63,019 nt of DNA from an uncultured Selenomonadales bacterium (GTDB lineage: Bacteria > Bacillota > Negativicutes > Selenomonadales > Selenomonadaceae): positions 1 through 63,019 of the forward strand of contig CAMUZG010000011.1 of assembly GCA_947165145.1 (NCBI GenBank), written 5' to 3'. Both the position numbers and the translations under genes were made by a program. Positions 1-9,810 of this stretch are shown piece by piece; the stretch's first letter is position 1, and each line of letters opens with the position of its first letter. The notes beneath the pieces were generated by a model. That model was not told where the DNA came from. It ran no database searches and was given only the letters and a program-made list of their open reading frames with translations.

Positions 1-993
1 TGGGCAGGTTTCGTCGGCAAACTCGCGGGCGTCGAAATCGGCGTTCAACCCGACAAAGGCACGTTAATTGCCTTCAATCAGCGAATTGTTAATCATGTCG
101 TCAATCGGTTGCACAAGTCTTCCGACGGCGATATTTTTGTTCCACACGGTTCAATTACGATTCTCGGTACGTCGTCAATGAGTGTTCCCGACCCCGAAGA
201 TACTTCCACTTCCCGCGAAGAAGTCGAGAGCTTGATTAAAATCGGCGAGCAAACTTTTGAAGACTTGCGCGACTTCAGAATTCTGCGGACGTTCGCAGGT
301 TCTCGACCGCTTTACATTCCGCCTGGTGGTGCTGTCGGACGTTCGGCATCGCGCGGCTTTGCAATCGTCGACCACGCCAACGACGGCTTGAAAGGTTTGT
401 TCACGATTGTCGGCGGCAAATTCACGACGTATCGTTTAATGGCGGAAAAGATGTGCGATCAGATTTGCGCCAAACTCAACAACACGACGCCTTGTCGCAC
501 GGCTGAAGAACCGCTCGTTGAAGAAGTTTCGCAAGACGATAAAGCACGCGCGAAGAAATTTTTCCCGTCTTACGGCGTAAATCTTGCGGCAACTCGTCTT
601 GGTGTCGACCGCTTTAAAAAAGTTGTCGAACGTCTCGAAAGTGAACCCGAAAGCCGTCAGCTTGTCTGCGAATGCGAAAACGTCACTCGCGCCGAAGTCG
701 AAGAAATTTGCAAGGACGATTGCAGTTTCATTGTTAACGACGTGCGCCGCAAAACTCGTATCGGCATGGGCACTTGTCAAGGAAATTTTTGCGCATTGCG
801 AGCGGCGGCTGTCTTCTCCGAAATTGGCGTTGAGCCCACGGCTAAAGATTCACTCGAACGCATGCGCGGATTTTTGCAAGGACGTTGGAAAGGTATTCGC
901 CCCGTGCTGTTAGGTAGGACGTTGCGTGAAACTGAAATGACACGTTCGATATACGAACTTTCGATGAACGTGACGGGAGGTGAGCTTGTATGA
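1..993 (+). CDS. glpA: Anaerobic glycerol-3-phosphate dehydrogenase subunit A (5'-truncated by window edge)
   Basis: FAD-dependent catalytic subunit that oxidises sn-glycerol-3-phosphate to dihydroxyacetone phosphate and passes electrons through GlpB/GlpC to the quinone pool. The frame is open from base 1, so the start lies before the window. The visible part is the second half of the DAO-type fold: GSxxxxRPLYxPP and GLFTIVGGKFTTYR near the FAD site. It then carries the BFD-like [2Fe-2S] domain with CECENVTRAE and a CxxxxC (GMGTCQGNFC), which separates GlpA from aerobic GlpD. The stop overlaps the glpB start as ATGA, so the two are translationally coupled at the head of a glpABCKF operon. The family assignment is firm. 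Confidence 0.95.
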   Translation, partial: WAGFVGKLAGVEIGVQPDKGTLIAFNQRIVNHVVNRLHKSSDGDIFVPHGSITILGTSSMSVPDPEDTSTSREEVESLIKIGEQTFEDLRDFRILRTFAGSRPLYIPPGGAVGRSASRGFAIVDHANDGLKGLFTIVGGKFTTYRLMAEKMCDQICAKLNNTTPCRTAEEPLVEEVSQDDKARAKKFFPSYGVNLAATRLGVDRFKKVVERLESEPESRQLVCECENVTRAEVEEICKDDCSFIVNDVRRKTRIGMGTCQGNFCALRAAAVFSEIGVEPTAKDSLERMRGFLQGRWKGIRPVLLGRTLRETEMTRSIYELSMNVTGGELV

Positions 994-2204
994 AAACTTC
1001 TGACGTGATTGTTATCGGCGGCGGTCTTGCTGGATTAATGGCGGCGGCAGTTGCTGTTGGTCGCGGACAAAAAGTCACCGTGCTCACGTACGGCTCAGGC
1101 TCATTGCCTTTAGCAAGCGGTGCGATTGACTTCATCAATGCAAAGTCGCCTGAAGCCGCGATTAAAGATTTGCCCGCGCATCATCCTTACAAAAAAATCG
1201 GGACAAAGGCTCTCGACTCGGCGGCGAAATTTTTAATCGACATTGCTGCGAAAGCCAATCTCCCTTACAACGGCAAATTCGGTGCGCAAATCCCGATCGT
1301 CACGGCTGTCGGCACGCTGAAATATTCCGCTCTTGTTCCCGAATCAATGGACGCGTCGACGCTTGCCGACAAGAAAAAAATTTTCGTCGTCGGAATCACG
1401 GGCTTGAAAGATTTTTATCCCAAAATGATTGCCGACAATCTCAAAAAAATTTTTCCCGACAAAACTTTCGAGGTCATTCAGATTGATTTAAATTTGCTCG
1501 GCGGTCGCGATATAACTTGCATGGACGCCGCACAACTTTTGACGGACAACGAACAACAGCTTGCGAACGAGCTCAAAGCTTTGAACGCAACGGCTGATGA
1601 CGCGATTATTCTGCCGCCGATTTTGGGCATAATGGGGAATTTTTCACGCGATGTTGTCAAAACTCAGCTCCGCGCCGAAATTTTCGAGACGACTTGTTTA
1701 CCACCGTCGCCGCCTGGTATGAGATTGCAACGCGCCTTCATGAAATTTCTGCAAAGTTCAGGCGTCAAATTCTTCGAGAATTCCAAAGTCGTTCGCGGCG
1801 TTGTCGAAGGCAAAAAAGTCACGGGTGTCGTCGTTGAAAATGTTGTTCGCGAAAAAATTTTCCCCGCCAAAAAAGTTATCTTGGCGACGGGCGGATTTTA
1901 CAGCGGCGGAATTAAAATGCGCGACTTCGACAATCCCCGCGAGCCGATTTTTGATTTGCCGGTCTTCTTCCCTGAAGGCGCAGAAAATTGGAGCAACCCG
2001 CAACTTTTCAGCGACAAGCCTCAAGGTTTTGCACTGACGGGAATTTTCACGAACGAGAATTTAAATCCAATCGACAAAGACGGCAAAGTTCTTTACGACA
2101 ATTTGCACGTCGTCGGCGCAAATCTCGGCGGTTGCGATAAAATTTTCGAGCGGTCTGCGGGCGGTATTGCAATTGCTTCCGCCTACAAAGCCGCAACGAT
2201 TTAA
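990..2204 (+). CDS. glpB: Anaerobic glycerol-3-phosphate dehydrogenase subunit B
   Basis: 404-residue FAD/FMN-binding subunit of the GlpABC complex. The N-terminus is a Rossmann dinucleotide-binding motif (VIVIGGGLAGLMAA, residues about 6-19), and a second flavin-contact stretch lies near the C-terminus (GGIAIASAYKAA). It starts at the ATG overlapping the glpA stop, preceded by GGGAGGTGAG. GlpB has no catalytic activity alone; it relays electrons from GlpA to GlpC. Length is near the usual 400-420 residues. The adjacent subunits on both sides in the canonical order make the call secure. Confidence 0.94.
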   Translation: MKTSDVIVIGGGLAGLMAAAVAVGRGQKVTVLTYGSGSLPLASGAIDFINAKSPEAAIKDLPAHHPYKKIGTKALDSAAKFLIDIAAKANLPYNGKFGAQIPIVTAVGTLKYSALVPESMDASTLADKKKIFVVGITGLKDFYPKMIADNLKKIFPDKTFEVIQIDLNLLGGRDITCMDAAQLLTDNEQQLANELKALNATADDAIILPPILGIMGNFSRDVVKTQLRAEIFETTCLPPSPPGMRLQRAFMKFLQSSGVKFFENSKVVRGVVEGKKVTGVVVENVVREKIFPAKKVILATGGFYSGGIKMRDFDNPREPIFDLPVFFPEGAENWSNPQLFSDKPQGFALTGIFTNENLNPIDKDGKVLYDNLHVVGANLGGCDKIFERSAGGIAIASAYKAATI

Positions 2205-2216
2205 GGGGGCAGTGAC

Positions 2217-3425
2217 ATGAGCGACAAAACACAAGCGATTTTCACGGGCGACCGTTGTCTTTCGTGTACGTCCTGCATGGCGAATTGTCCCGTCATGGCG
2301 GCTGTCAAAGAGTATCGCGGACCGAAACTCGTCGGACCTGCTCACGGACGTATGCACTTTTCGCAAGAAGACGTTGAAGACACTTTGAACTATTGCTCCA
2401 ACTGCAAGAGCTGTGACCGTGCATGTCCTTCAGGCGTGGCGGTTTCGACGCTCAACATGTTGCAGCGGGCGGAATATTATAAAAAGCATGAACACCTGCG
2501 TTCGGAAGATATGTTGGCTCACGGCGAACGCATGGCAAAATTGATTCGCAAGTTACCTTTCGGCGCGACGTTCTCGAATCTCGGCATGAGTATCGGCAAG
2601 ACGCTGGGCGTGTTCAGCGCACTCGGTATCGCTGGCGAACGCAACATGCCCGCCTACGCGTCGACTTCATTTAAAGACGGTTTTCCGAAAATCAAACAGC
2701 CGTCGTCGAGTAAAAAGGTCGTCATGTTCACGGGTTGCTACATCAACGACAACGAGCCGCAAGTTGGTCAAGCTTTCGTCAAGGTCATGAACGCGAACGG
2801 CTACGAAGTTCTTATCGACAAGCAATTTAACTGTTGCGGGTCGCCGCTTGTCGTCACGGGATTTTTGGACGAAGCTCGTCAACACGCCGACAATAATATT
2901 TCTCGCATTCTCGATTGGAAACGGCAAGGCATTCCCGTCGTCACGCCCTGCACAAGTTGTTCGCTCATGCTCAAGGAAGAGTATCACGAACTTTTCGGCG
3001 AAGAACAATTCCACGAGGCGGCAACCAATGTTTACGACGCTTTTGAGTTCTTGGAGATTCTGCAGGAACGCGGCGAATTCAATTCCAATTTGAAACCGCT
3101 TAATCAAAAGCTGTTGTATCACGTGCCTTGTCATTTGAAATCGCAAGCTATCGGGCTCCCCGCGCAGGATATTTTGGAAGAAATTGGCGGCGTCAAAGTT
3201 CAGACTGCGGACGCGGGTTGTTGCGGCATTTCGGGCAATTACGGCTTCCGCAAAGATAAATACGAAATTTCCATGAAAATCGGCGCAAAACTTTTCGAGC
3301 GTGTCAAGCAGACCGACTTCGACAAAGTCATCAGCGATTGCGGCACCTGTCGCATGCAAATTCATCACGGCACCGACATCAAACCTTGCCACCCGATTGA
3401 AATTTTGGCAAAGGCTTATCAGTAA
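2217..3425 (+). CDS. glpC: Anaerobic glycerol-3-phosphate dehydrogenase subunit C
   Basis: 402-residue iron-sulfur, membrane-associated subunit that anchors GlpAB and reduces menaquinone. Two ferredoxin-type clusters sit at the N-terminus (CLSCTSCMANCP about residues 17-28 and CSNCKSCDRACP about 61-72). Two CCG domains follow (FTGCYxND...CCGSP, and HVPCHLKS...CCGxSG), as in the GlpC/HdrB family. It starts 12 bases after glpB behind AAGGGGG. The 90-base gap to glpK holds a GGAGGTG motif followed by a nine-codon frame, which I do not call as a gene. Confidence 0.95.
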   Translation: MSDKTQAIFTGDRCLSCTSCMANCPVMAAVKEYRGPKLVGPAHGRMHFSQEDVEDTLNYCSNCKSCDRACPSGVAVSTLNMLQRAEYYKKHEHLRSEDMLAHGERMAKLIRKLPFGATFSNLGMSIGKTLGVFSALGIAGERNMPAYASTSFKDGFPKIKQPSSSKKVVMFTGCYINDNEPQVGQAFVKVMNANGYEVLIDKQFNCCGSPLVVTGFLDEARQHADNNISRILDWKRQGIPVVTPCTSCSLMLKEEYHELFGEEQFHEAATNVYDAFEFLEILQERGEFNSNLKPLNQKLLYHVPCHLKSQAIGLPAQDILEEIGGVKVQTADAGCCGISGNYGFRKDKYEISMKIGAKLFERVKQTDFDKVISDCGTCRMQIHHGTDIKPCHPIEILAKAYQ

Positions 3426-3507
3426 GCTTCGTTTCGTCAAGGAGGTGTTGCGCGGCAAAAATAAGTTCATGCAGTGAAGTTTGCGACAAGATTTGTTTGA
3501 ATTTTGA

Positions 3508-5022
<1,515 letters not shown>

Positions 5023-5028
5023 AAATCA

Positions 5029-5116
5029 ATGTGGAATGTGGAATGTGGAATTAGGAATTAAACAACTCTTCATCATTCCTAATTCCTCATTCCTAATTCC
5101 TAATTCCTAACTGTTA
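5029..5116. repeat. GGAATTA/TAATTCC intergenic repeat tract (copy 1)
   Basis: Between glpK and glpF there are two GTGGAAT words and a GGAATTA word, followed by an inverted arm of about five TAATTCC/CATTCC words. The arms are complementary, so the transcript could fold into a long AU-rich hairpin. It is one of ten such tracts in the window, all between genes. Confidence 0.8.
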
Positions 5117-5133
5117 GAAAGGTGTGACTCATA

Positions 5134-5859
5134 ATGGATAACTTGTTTGGCGAATTTATGGGCACCATGGTTCTGATTGTATTCGGTGCCGGCGTCTGCG
5201 CGAACATGTCGCTGACGAAATCAAAAGGTAACGGCGGCGGTTGGATTTGTATAGCTGTCGGCTGGGGATTTGCAGTCACGCTCGGCGTCTTCACGTCGAC
5301 AACACTCGGCGCACCCCAAGGCGATTTGAATCCCGCTGTCACACTCGCAAAAACCATGGCAGGCATTTATACCGTACCGCAATTTTTGGCTACATCAGCC
5401 GCTCAACTCGTCGGCGCAATGCTCGGCGCAACAATCGTTTGGCTCGCTTACTTGCCGCATTGGGAAGAAACCAGAGATCCTGCAACGAAACTCGGCGTCT
5501 TCGCAACGGGTCCCGCTATCCGCAACCCAATGGCAAACTTCCTCTGCGAAACTATCGCGACGTTCTTCCTGATGTTTATCATCTGGATGATTTTCAGCAA
5601 ACCGATTGGCGCACTCGTTCCTGGCTACGGTCCGTATATCGTCGGCGTGTTGATTTGGGCATTAGGCTTGTCGCTCGGCGGTCCCACAGGTTACGCGATG
5701 AATCCTGCTCGTGACCTTGGTCCGCGTCTTGCTCACGCTATTCTCCCGATTGCTGGCAAAGGCGGCTCCGATTGGGGTTATGCTTGGGTCCCGATTGTTG
5801 GTCCGCTTTGTGGCGGCGCATTGGCTTACATTGTCGCTTCGGCTTGCGGCGTCTTGTAA
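5134..5859 (+). CDS. glpF: Glycerol uptake facilitator (aquaglyceroporin)
   Basis: Inner-membrane MIP-family channel for passive glycerol entry. Its 241 residues are strongly hydrophobic, with the two NPA boxes in the expected half-molecule positions: NPAVTLAKT (about residue 68) and NPARDLGPR (about 190). The Arg after the second NPA is the selectivity-filter Arg. The GGPTGYAMNPARDLG context, with Gly and Asp near the pore, fits the glycerol-permeable subgroup rather than water-only AqpZ. It starts at ATG behind GAAAGGTGTG. It is last in the glp operon and followed by a strong terminator. Confidence 0.94.
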   Translation: MDNLFGEFMGTMVLIVFGAGVCANMSLTKSKGNGGGWICIAVGWGFAVTLGVFTSTTLGAPQGDLNPAVTLAKTMAGIYTVPQFLATSAAQLVGAMLGATIVWLAYLPHWEETRDPATKLGVFATGPAIRNPMANFLCETIATFFLMFIIWMIFSKPIGALVPGYGPYIVGVLIWALGLSLGGPTGYAMNPARDLGPRLAHAILPIAGKGGSDWGYAWVPIVGPLCGGALAYIVASACGVL

Positions 5860-5882
5860 AATCTATTTCTAGGCAAAAAATT

Positions 5883-5914
5883 AGTCGGGAGTCTTTGCAG
5901 GCTCTCGACTTTTT
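5883..5914 (+). terminator. Rho-independent terminator after glpF
   Basis: AGTCGGGAG and CTCTCGACT form a nine-base stem with one mismatch around a loop of about ten bases, followed by TTTTTG. It closes the glp operon and lies between convergent glpF and the adenosyltransferase gene. Confidence 0.85.
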
Positions 5915-5942
5915 GATTGCAAAAAATCTTAAGAAAACGCGC

Positions 5943-6437
5943 TTAAAGTTCTTCGCGGCGCATGAGCATAAAGCAGTAGTCCGACAGGCGATTGAGAAAA
6001 ATTTTGTCGACTTCGTGCACGTGCTCCGATTTCGACAGCTCGCAAGCAAGACGTTCTGCGCGGCGTGCGATTGTTCGTGACAAGTCGAGAAAAGCTCCAC
6101 CTTTCGACGCACCTGGGATTAAAAATTCTCTTAGCGGCGGCAAGGAACTTTCAAGCGTGTCCATCTCCGTTTCGAGTTTGTCAACGTCTTCGGTCATAAT
6201 GATTGGTTCGCGATTCAAGCTTGCGAAGTCAGCCATAAGTCGCGGCAAAATTTTTTGTACGGTGAAAATTTTTTCACGAACATCATCGACGGTGACGAAC
6301 GCCCGCGCTAATCCGAGAGCCGAGTCCGTCTCGTCAATCGCACCGTAGACTTGCACGCGCAGAGAATTTTTCTCGACACGTTCGCCAGTGTAAAGGCTCG
6401 TCATGCCGCTGTCGCCTGTCTTGGTGTAAATCTTCAT
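5943..6437 (-). CDS. pduO: Cob(I)alamin adenosyltransferase, PduO type
   Basis: Transfers the 5'-deoxyadenosyl group of ATP to cob(I)alamin to make adenosylcobalamin. The N-terminus has the family ATP-binding signature (KIYTKTGDSGMTSLY), then VQVYGAIDETDSALG. The C-terminal half has the second signature with RRAERLACEL and LNRLSDYCFML. At 164 residues it is slightly shorter than usual (about 180-190) but lacks no motif I can see. It stands alone; other corrinoid genes (cbiT, cobS, pduX) are elsewhere in the window. The start is ATG behind GGGGGCGA. Confidence 0.92.
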   Translation of the reverse strand: MKIYTKTGDSGMTSLYTGERVEKNSLRVQVYGAIDETDSALGLARAFVTVDDVREKIFTVQKILPRLMADFASLNREPIIMTEDVDKLETEMDTLESSLPPLREFLIPGASKGGAFLDLSRTIARRAERLACELSKSEHVHEVDKIFLNRLSDYCFMLMRREEL

Positions 6438-6459
6438 TCAATCGCCCCCGTTATTGAAC

Positions 6460-6488
6460 TTGAAAACTTTCTGAACGTATGATATTAT
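6460..6488 (+). promoter_or_regulatory. Promoter of the type I toxin mRNA
   Basis: TTGAAA (6460-6465) and TATTAT (6483-6488) are separated by exactly 17 bases. The predicted start, about seven bases downstream, falls at about 6495. That is the first base of the 5' arm that pairs with the 3' end of the same transcript. Confidence 0.7.
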
Positions 6489-6494
6489 TCGGCA

Positions 6495-6541
6495 CGAAAG
6501 ACAGGGCTCGGTAGCTCGGCTTCCTCTCGAAAGAGAGGGGG
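6495..6541 (+). promoter_or_regulatory. Structured leader of toxin mRNA: 5' arm of end-to-end pairing plus ribosome-site hairpin
   Basis: Bases 6495-6511 are complementary to 6702-6719: 13 pairs with one G-U, a one-base bulge, then four more pairs. The mRNA ends can therefore zip together. Just downstream, CCTCTC-GAAA-GAGAGG (6523-6538) is a perfect six-pair GNRA-loop hairpin whose 3' strand is the ribosome-binding purine tract. Both structures would block translation of the full-length transcript, as in hok and AapA type I mRNAs. Confidence 0.7.
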
Positions 6542-6548
6542 TGATGTC

Positions 6549-6626
6549 ATGACGAAATATGAGATCATCTCGTTGATCTTGCAAGGGGCAACCCTCGTCG
6601 CAACATTACTCAACTGCCTTAACTAA
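6549..6626 (+). CDS. Small hydrophobic type I toxin (holin-like toxin family candidate)
   Basis: A 25-codon frame encoding one amphipathic/hydrophobic helix: M-T-K-Y-E at the N-terminus, a run ISLILQGATLVATLL, then N-C-L-N. The pattern (short polar start with an aromatic and Glu, then one membrane-spanning helix) resembles the small 'putative holin-like toxin'/TxpA peptides of Firmicutes. That match is from memory, not from a search. It starts at ATG 6549, eight bases after GAGGGGG; the ATG at 6544 is closed after two codons. Context supports a toxin: own promoter, sequestered ribosome site and an antisense RNA gene overlapping its 3' end. It is isolated between two genes on the other strand. 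Confidence 0.7.
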   Translation: MTKYEIISLILQGATLVATLLNCLN

Positions 6627-6627
6627 G

Positions 6628-6735
6628 GCAAAAGCCGCTTGCGGGGCGGCTTCCAACCATTCACAGCTGTTATTAATCGGGAGGGAGTCGACGCGAGGAC
6701 ACCGACGCCCTGCCTTTCGTTTTGTCTTGTTTACT
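6628..6735 (-). ncRNA. Antisense antitoxin RNA (RatA/SR4-like arrangement)
   Basis: On the minus strand a promoter at 6742-6770 predicts a start near 6735. The transcript would end at a hairpin, AAGCCGC/GCGGCTT (6632-6652 on the plus strand), followed on the minus strand by TTTTGCCTT. On the plus strand no U-tract follows that hairpin, so it is a minus-strand terminator. The resulting RNA of about 105 bases is fully complementary to the toxin mRNA 3' untranslated region. It covers the 3' arm of the end-to-end pairing and stops two bases from the toxin stop codon. Confidence 0.65.
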
Positions 6736-6741
6736 GCAGAA

Positions 6742-6770
6742 AATTTATCACACACGCGGATTATTGTCAA
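6742..6770 (-). promoter_or_regulatory. Promoter of the antisense antitoxin RNA
   Basis: The minus strand reads a perfect TTGACA (complement of 6765-6770), a 17-base spacer, and TAAATT (complement of 6742-6747). A consensus -35 with optimal spacing suggests a stronger promoter than the toxin's, as expected for a labile antitoxin RNA. Confidence 0.7.
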
Positions 6771-6777
6771 TCAGCAA

Positions 6778-8307
6778 TTACCCGATGAGCACTTGACCGA
6801 AGTAGACGATCGCGCCCATAAATATTACGAACGGAATGTATATTTTCACCGCGAACGCCAAAAGCTGAGAGTCCGCACCTTTGACGCCGATAGCTGCCGA
6901 ACCGATTGCGATTGACAGCGGAGAAATCATTTTGCCCGCACAAGCACCCGTAGCGTTTGCGGCAGCAACCCACGCTTGAACGGATTCATTCGCGCCGATA
7001 GCTTGGCTGGCGATAACTTGCAATTTGCCGAAGAGAACGCAGCTTGACGTTGCCGAACCAGTGATGTACGTGCCGACGGAGCCGAGGAACGCCGCAATCA
7101 ACGGATAAGCATTTCCCGTGACGGAAACAGCAGTATCAGCAATTTGTCCCGTCATGCCGCTGTAGCCCATGACTTTAGCCGTAGCGATGACCGCGATAAT
7201 CGTAACCATTGTGAACTTGAGACCGCTGACAGTTTTTTTCAAGACGCCGAGCATTTCGCCGAAACCTGCGCCTTGTTTTGCTCCAGCAATGAACGCCGCT
7301 AACATTATCAGCACGCCAGGAGTATTGACCCAAACGAATGTGTAAGGCACGCCGCCTTCGCCATTGTAAATCGGGACGCTCGTTTTGAACGCCATCAACG
7401 CTTGGTTAATCGGCGGAACAAGCTTACTCGTGAACAGCAGGAAGAAGAATATCAGAATGAACGGCAAGCACGCATTGATTGCTTTGGCTGTAGAAATTTT
7501 CGCGTGAGCTTGATCCGTCATTGCGAATTCGGGATCGTCGACGGGAAATTTTTTTGCAATGAAAACGATTGTTCCCATTGTCGCAATCGCGCCAGCAACA
7601 ACCGCCAATTCAGGACCGACGAACATTGACAACGCCAGCTCAGGAATGAAGAATGACAGTCCCGCGCCCAAACACATTGTTGTCATACCGCGCAGAGCTT
7701 TCATGCCGCCGCCAGACACGATACAAATCAGCCACGGACAAAGCAACGTTAGCACACCGAGCTGAAGAGATGTGAACGTCGCAAGCTGAACGGGGTCGAA
7801 AGCCGTGACGTTAGCGAGCGTGACGAGCGGAATGCCGATTGAACCGTAAGCCGTCGGCACCGAGTTTGCGATAAGACAGACGGACACTGACAAAATCGGA
7901 TTGATACCGATACCAGCCAACATGCCCGCAGGGACAGCAATCGCCGTGCCGAAACCCGCCATGCCTTCCAAAAATCCGCCGAAGCCCCAAGCAATCAGCA
8001 GAATCAAAACGCGTTTGTCGTGACTAACGCTTGTGAGCATGTCTTTAATCGTGTCCATTGCTTTTGTATGTAGCGTCAAGTTGTAGGTGAAAATCGCCGC
8101 GACGATAACGAGCAAGATTGGCCAACATGCCAGCGCGACACCTTCAAGCACAGATTCAATCGCACGAACGCTTTCCATATTCCAGACGCCCATGCCCGCC
8201 GCTAACGAAATTGCCAACGCAATGAGACACGCTTTCCACGCCGGCATTTTGATTACACTGAGCGCGAGCACCAGCCACAAAATCGGCGACAGCGCAAGTA
8301 GAAACAT
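6778..8307 (-). CDS. lctP: L-lactate permease
   Basis: Proton-coupled lactate/glycolate symporter of the LctP family in the inner membrane. There are about 12-13 hydrophobic segments across 509 residues. Family landmarks include AWGFGGFLEGMAGFGTA (about residues 110-126) and the C-terminal YITGSATSSCVLFGKLQ and GACAGKMISPLSIA. I start it at ATG 8307 (M-F-L-L-A-L-S); AAGGAGG lies 12 bases upstream, and a TTG immediately before the ATG would also be read in frame. Longer upstream starts have no ribosome site. Lactate import fits the redox metabolism around it. Confidence 0.93.
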   Translation of the reverse strand: MFLLALSPILWLVLALSVIKMPAWKACLIALAISLAAGMGVWNMESVRAIESVLEGVALACWPILLVIVAAIFTYNLTLHTKAMDTIKDMLTSVSHDKRVLILLIAWGFGGFLEGMAGFGTAIAVPAGMLAGIGINPILSVSVCLIANSVPTAYGSIGIPLVTLANVTAFDPVQLATFTSLQLGVLTLLCPWLICIVSGGGMKALRGMTTMCLGAGLSFFIPELALSMFVGPELAVVAGAIATMGTIVFIAKKFPVDDPEFAMTDQAHAKISTAKAINACLPFILIFFFLLFTSKLVPPINQALMAFKTSVPIYNGEGGVPYTFVWVNTPGVLIMLAAFIAGAKQGAGFGEMLGVLKKTVSGLKFTMVTIIAVIATAKVMGYSGMTGQIADTAVSVTGNAYPLIAAFLGSVGTYITGSATSSCVLFGKLQVIASQAIGANESVQAWVAAANATGACAGKMISPLSIAIGSAAIGVKGADSQLLAFAVKIYIPFVIFMGAIVYFGQVLIG

Positions 8308-8420
8308 CAATTCCCCCGACCTCCTTACATAGCAGAAAAAAAATAATTCCACGCGGCAGTTTTCTATAAACAACAAAAAAATTCCTGCCGATTAAAAATT
8401 TTCTGTCAACGGCACACGTC

Positions 8421-8463
8421 AATCCAATTCCTAATTCCTAATTCCACATTCCTAATTGTTAAC
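8421..8463. repeat. TAATTCC intergenic repeat tract (copy 2, single arm)
   Basis: Four TAATTCC/CATTCC words ending in TAATTGTTAAC, the same terminal word as copies 1, 6 and 8. Only one arm is present, so no hairpin forms. It lies between the divergent lctP and hydrogenase genes. Confidence 0.75.
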
Positions 8464-8536
8464 AGGGCAGGATTTACGGCGACTGCGGCGAAGTTGTTGC
8501 CATTGCCACTTTCAATCGGCACGCAGCATGTTAGAG

Positions 8537-8648
8537 TATGTTGGGGAATTAAAATCATCACATGACGAGGAATTTTTTCGACTGACGAGGCGCAAGCACG
8601 AAGGCGTAGTAAGAACACAGTCAGGCGGAAAAAGAACCGTCACTGCCA
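8537..8648 (+). repeat. Interspersed ~110-bp repeat, copy A
   Basis: Matches the reverse complement of 22648-22774 over its whole length. The longest exact stretch runs from TGACGAGGAATTTTT through GACTGACGAGGCGCAA, and the right end shares GGAAAAAGAACCGT. Copy A lacks about 19 bases present in copy B. I see no reading frame in it. The rest of the 420-base gap (8308-8727) holds only the TAATTCC tract. Confidence 0.75.
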
Positions 8649-8727
8649 GAGTTTGCCAACGGTCTCTAAAATTTTTCTGGGACTTATTAATCGCGCATCA
8701 ATCATCAAACCTGAGGAGGGGCGAACA

Positions 8728-9810
8728 TTGGAAAAACGGGAGAGTTTATGGGAGGCATATCTGAGGCGCGGCTTCAGTCGTCGGAGCTTCTTGAAAGGTT
8801 GCGTCGCGCTGACTTCGCTAATGGGCTTCGGCACCGATATGTTCTCGAAAGTCGTGGAGGCGGCGGAGACTAAACCGCTTCCCGTCGTCATCTGGATTCA
8901 CGGTCATGAGTGCACAGGTTGCGACGAATCATTCATTCGTTCAGGCGCACCGCTTGCGTCGGACGTTGTGCTGTCATCAATCGCGTTGGAGTACGACCAT
9001 CTTTTAAGCGCGGCTTGTGGAGCACCGTTTGAGGCTCATCTTGATGAGACTATCGCCAAATACAACGGGCAATACATTTTGGCGGTCGAAGGTGCAGTTG
9101 CCACACGTGACAGCGGCGTTTACTGCATGAGCGGCGGTCACACGTTCACACACCTTTTAGCAAAGGCGGCTAAAGGTGCGGCGGCAATCATCGCTTACGG
9201 TTCATGCTCGGCTTACGGCGGCATTCAAGCTGCCAAACCTAATCCGACAGGCTCGGCGGGCATTGAACATTTCGTTGGCGGCAAACCTATCGTCAAAGTT
9301 CCCGGCTGTCCACCGATTCCCGAAGTCATGACGGGCGTTGTTATGCATGTCGCGCTGTTCGGCACGATTCCCCCTGTCGACGGTGACGGACGTCCGAAAC
9401 AATTCTACGGCAACAGAATTCACGACACGTGCTATCGTCGACCGTTCTTTGATGCGGGAATGTTCGCAGAGACTTTCGACGACCAAGGCGCGAAGGCTGG
9501 TTGGTGCCTGTACAAGCTCGGTTGTCGCGGTCCCGAAACTTACAATTCTTGCGGCAATCTGCGTTGGTGGCAGGGCATGAGCTATCCGATTCAATCGGGC
9601 GCACCGTGCATTGGCTGTTCAAATTCCAATTTCTGGGACGAAGATCCTTTCACGACGCGTCTGCCAAAATACGGCAAGCTCGGCGACGCTGACAAGATTG
9701 GTATTGGGCTCGGCGTAGCGACTGCGGCTGGCGTTGTCGGTCATGCTGTTGCCAGTATCGTTCAGCGCAATTCCCGTGAAAATCTGATTGACGAAGAACA
9801 CCATGATTAA
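8728..9810 (+). CDS. hyaA: Periplasmic [NiFe] hydrogenase small subunit (Tat substrate)
   Basis: Electron-transfer subunit of a group 1 membrane-bound uptake hydrogenase; its iron-sulfur clusters carry electrons from the NiFe site to cytochrome b. The N-terminus has a twin-arginine leader (RRGFSRRSFLKG, about residues 13-24) followed by a hydrophobic stretch. The proximal-cluster ligands start with HECTGCDES. The C-terminal cysteines GCRGPETYNSCG and GAPCIGCSN and a C-terminal membrane helix (about residues 320-342) are present. I chose TTG 8728 because GAGGAGGGG sits seven bases upstream; a longer frame would add 25 residues ahead of the Tat signal. Mature size (360 residues with leader) is normal. 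Confidence 0.94.
   Translation: MEKRESLWEAYLRRGFSRRSFLKGCVALTSLMGFGTDMFSKVVEAAETKPLPVVIWIHGHECTGCDESFIRSGAPLASDVVLSSIALEYDHLLSAACGAPFEAHLDETIAKYNGQYILAVEGAVATRDSGVYCMSGGHTFTHLLAKAAKGAAAIIAYGSCSAYGGIQAAKPNPTGSAGIEHFVGGKPIVKVPGCPPIPEVMTGVVMHVALFGTIPPVDGDGRPKQFYGNRIHDTCYRRPFFDAGMFAETFDDQGAKAGWCLYKLGCRGPETYNSCGNLRWWQGMSYPIQSGAPCIGCSNSNFWDEDPFTTRLPKYGKLGDADKIGIGLGVATAAGVVGHAVASIVQRNSRENLIDEEHHD

Noticed and set aside
3434-3479. A nine-codon leader peptide before glpK, behind GGAGGTG.
   Set aside because: Too short, with no attenuator structure or conserved codon run; likely chance or a decayed start.
6495-6719. Terminal inverted repeats (17 bases) as a miniature transposon.
   Set aside because: The 5' arm starts exactly at the predicted transcription start, no target duplication flanks the arms, and the interior has toxin and antisense features, so mRNA end-pairing explains them better.
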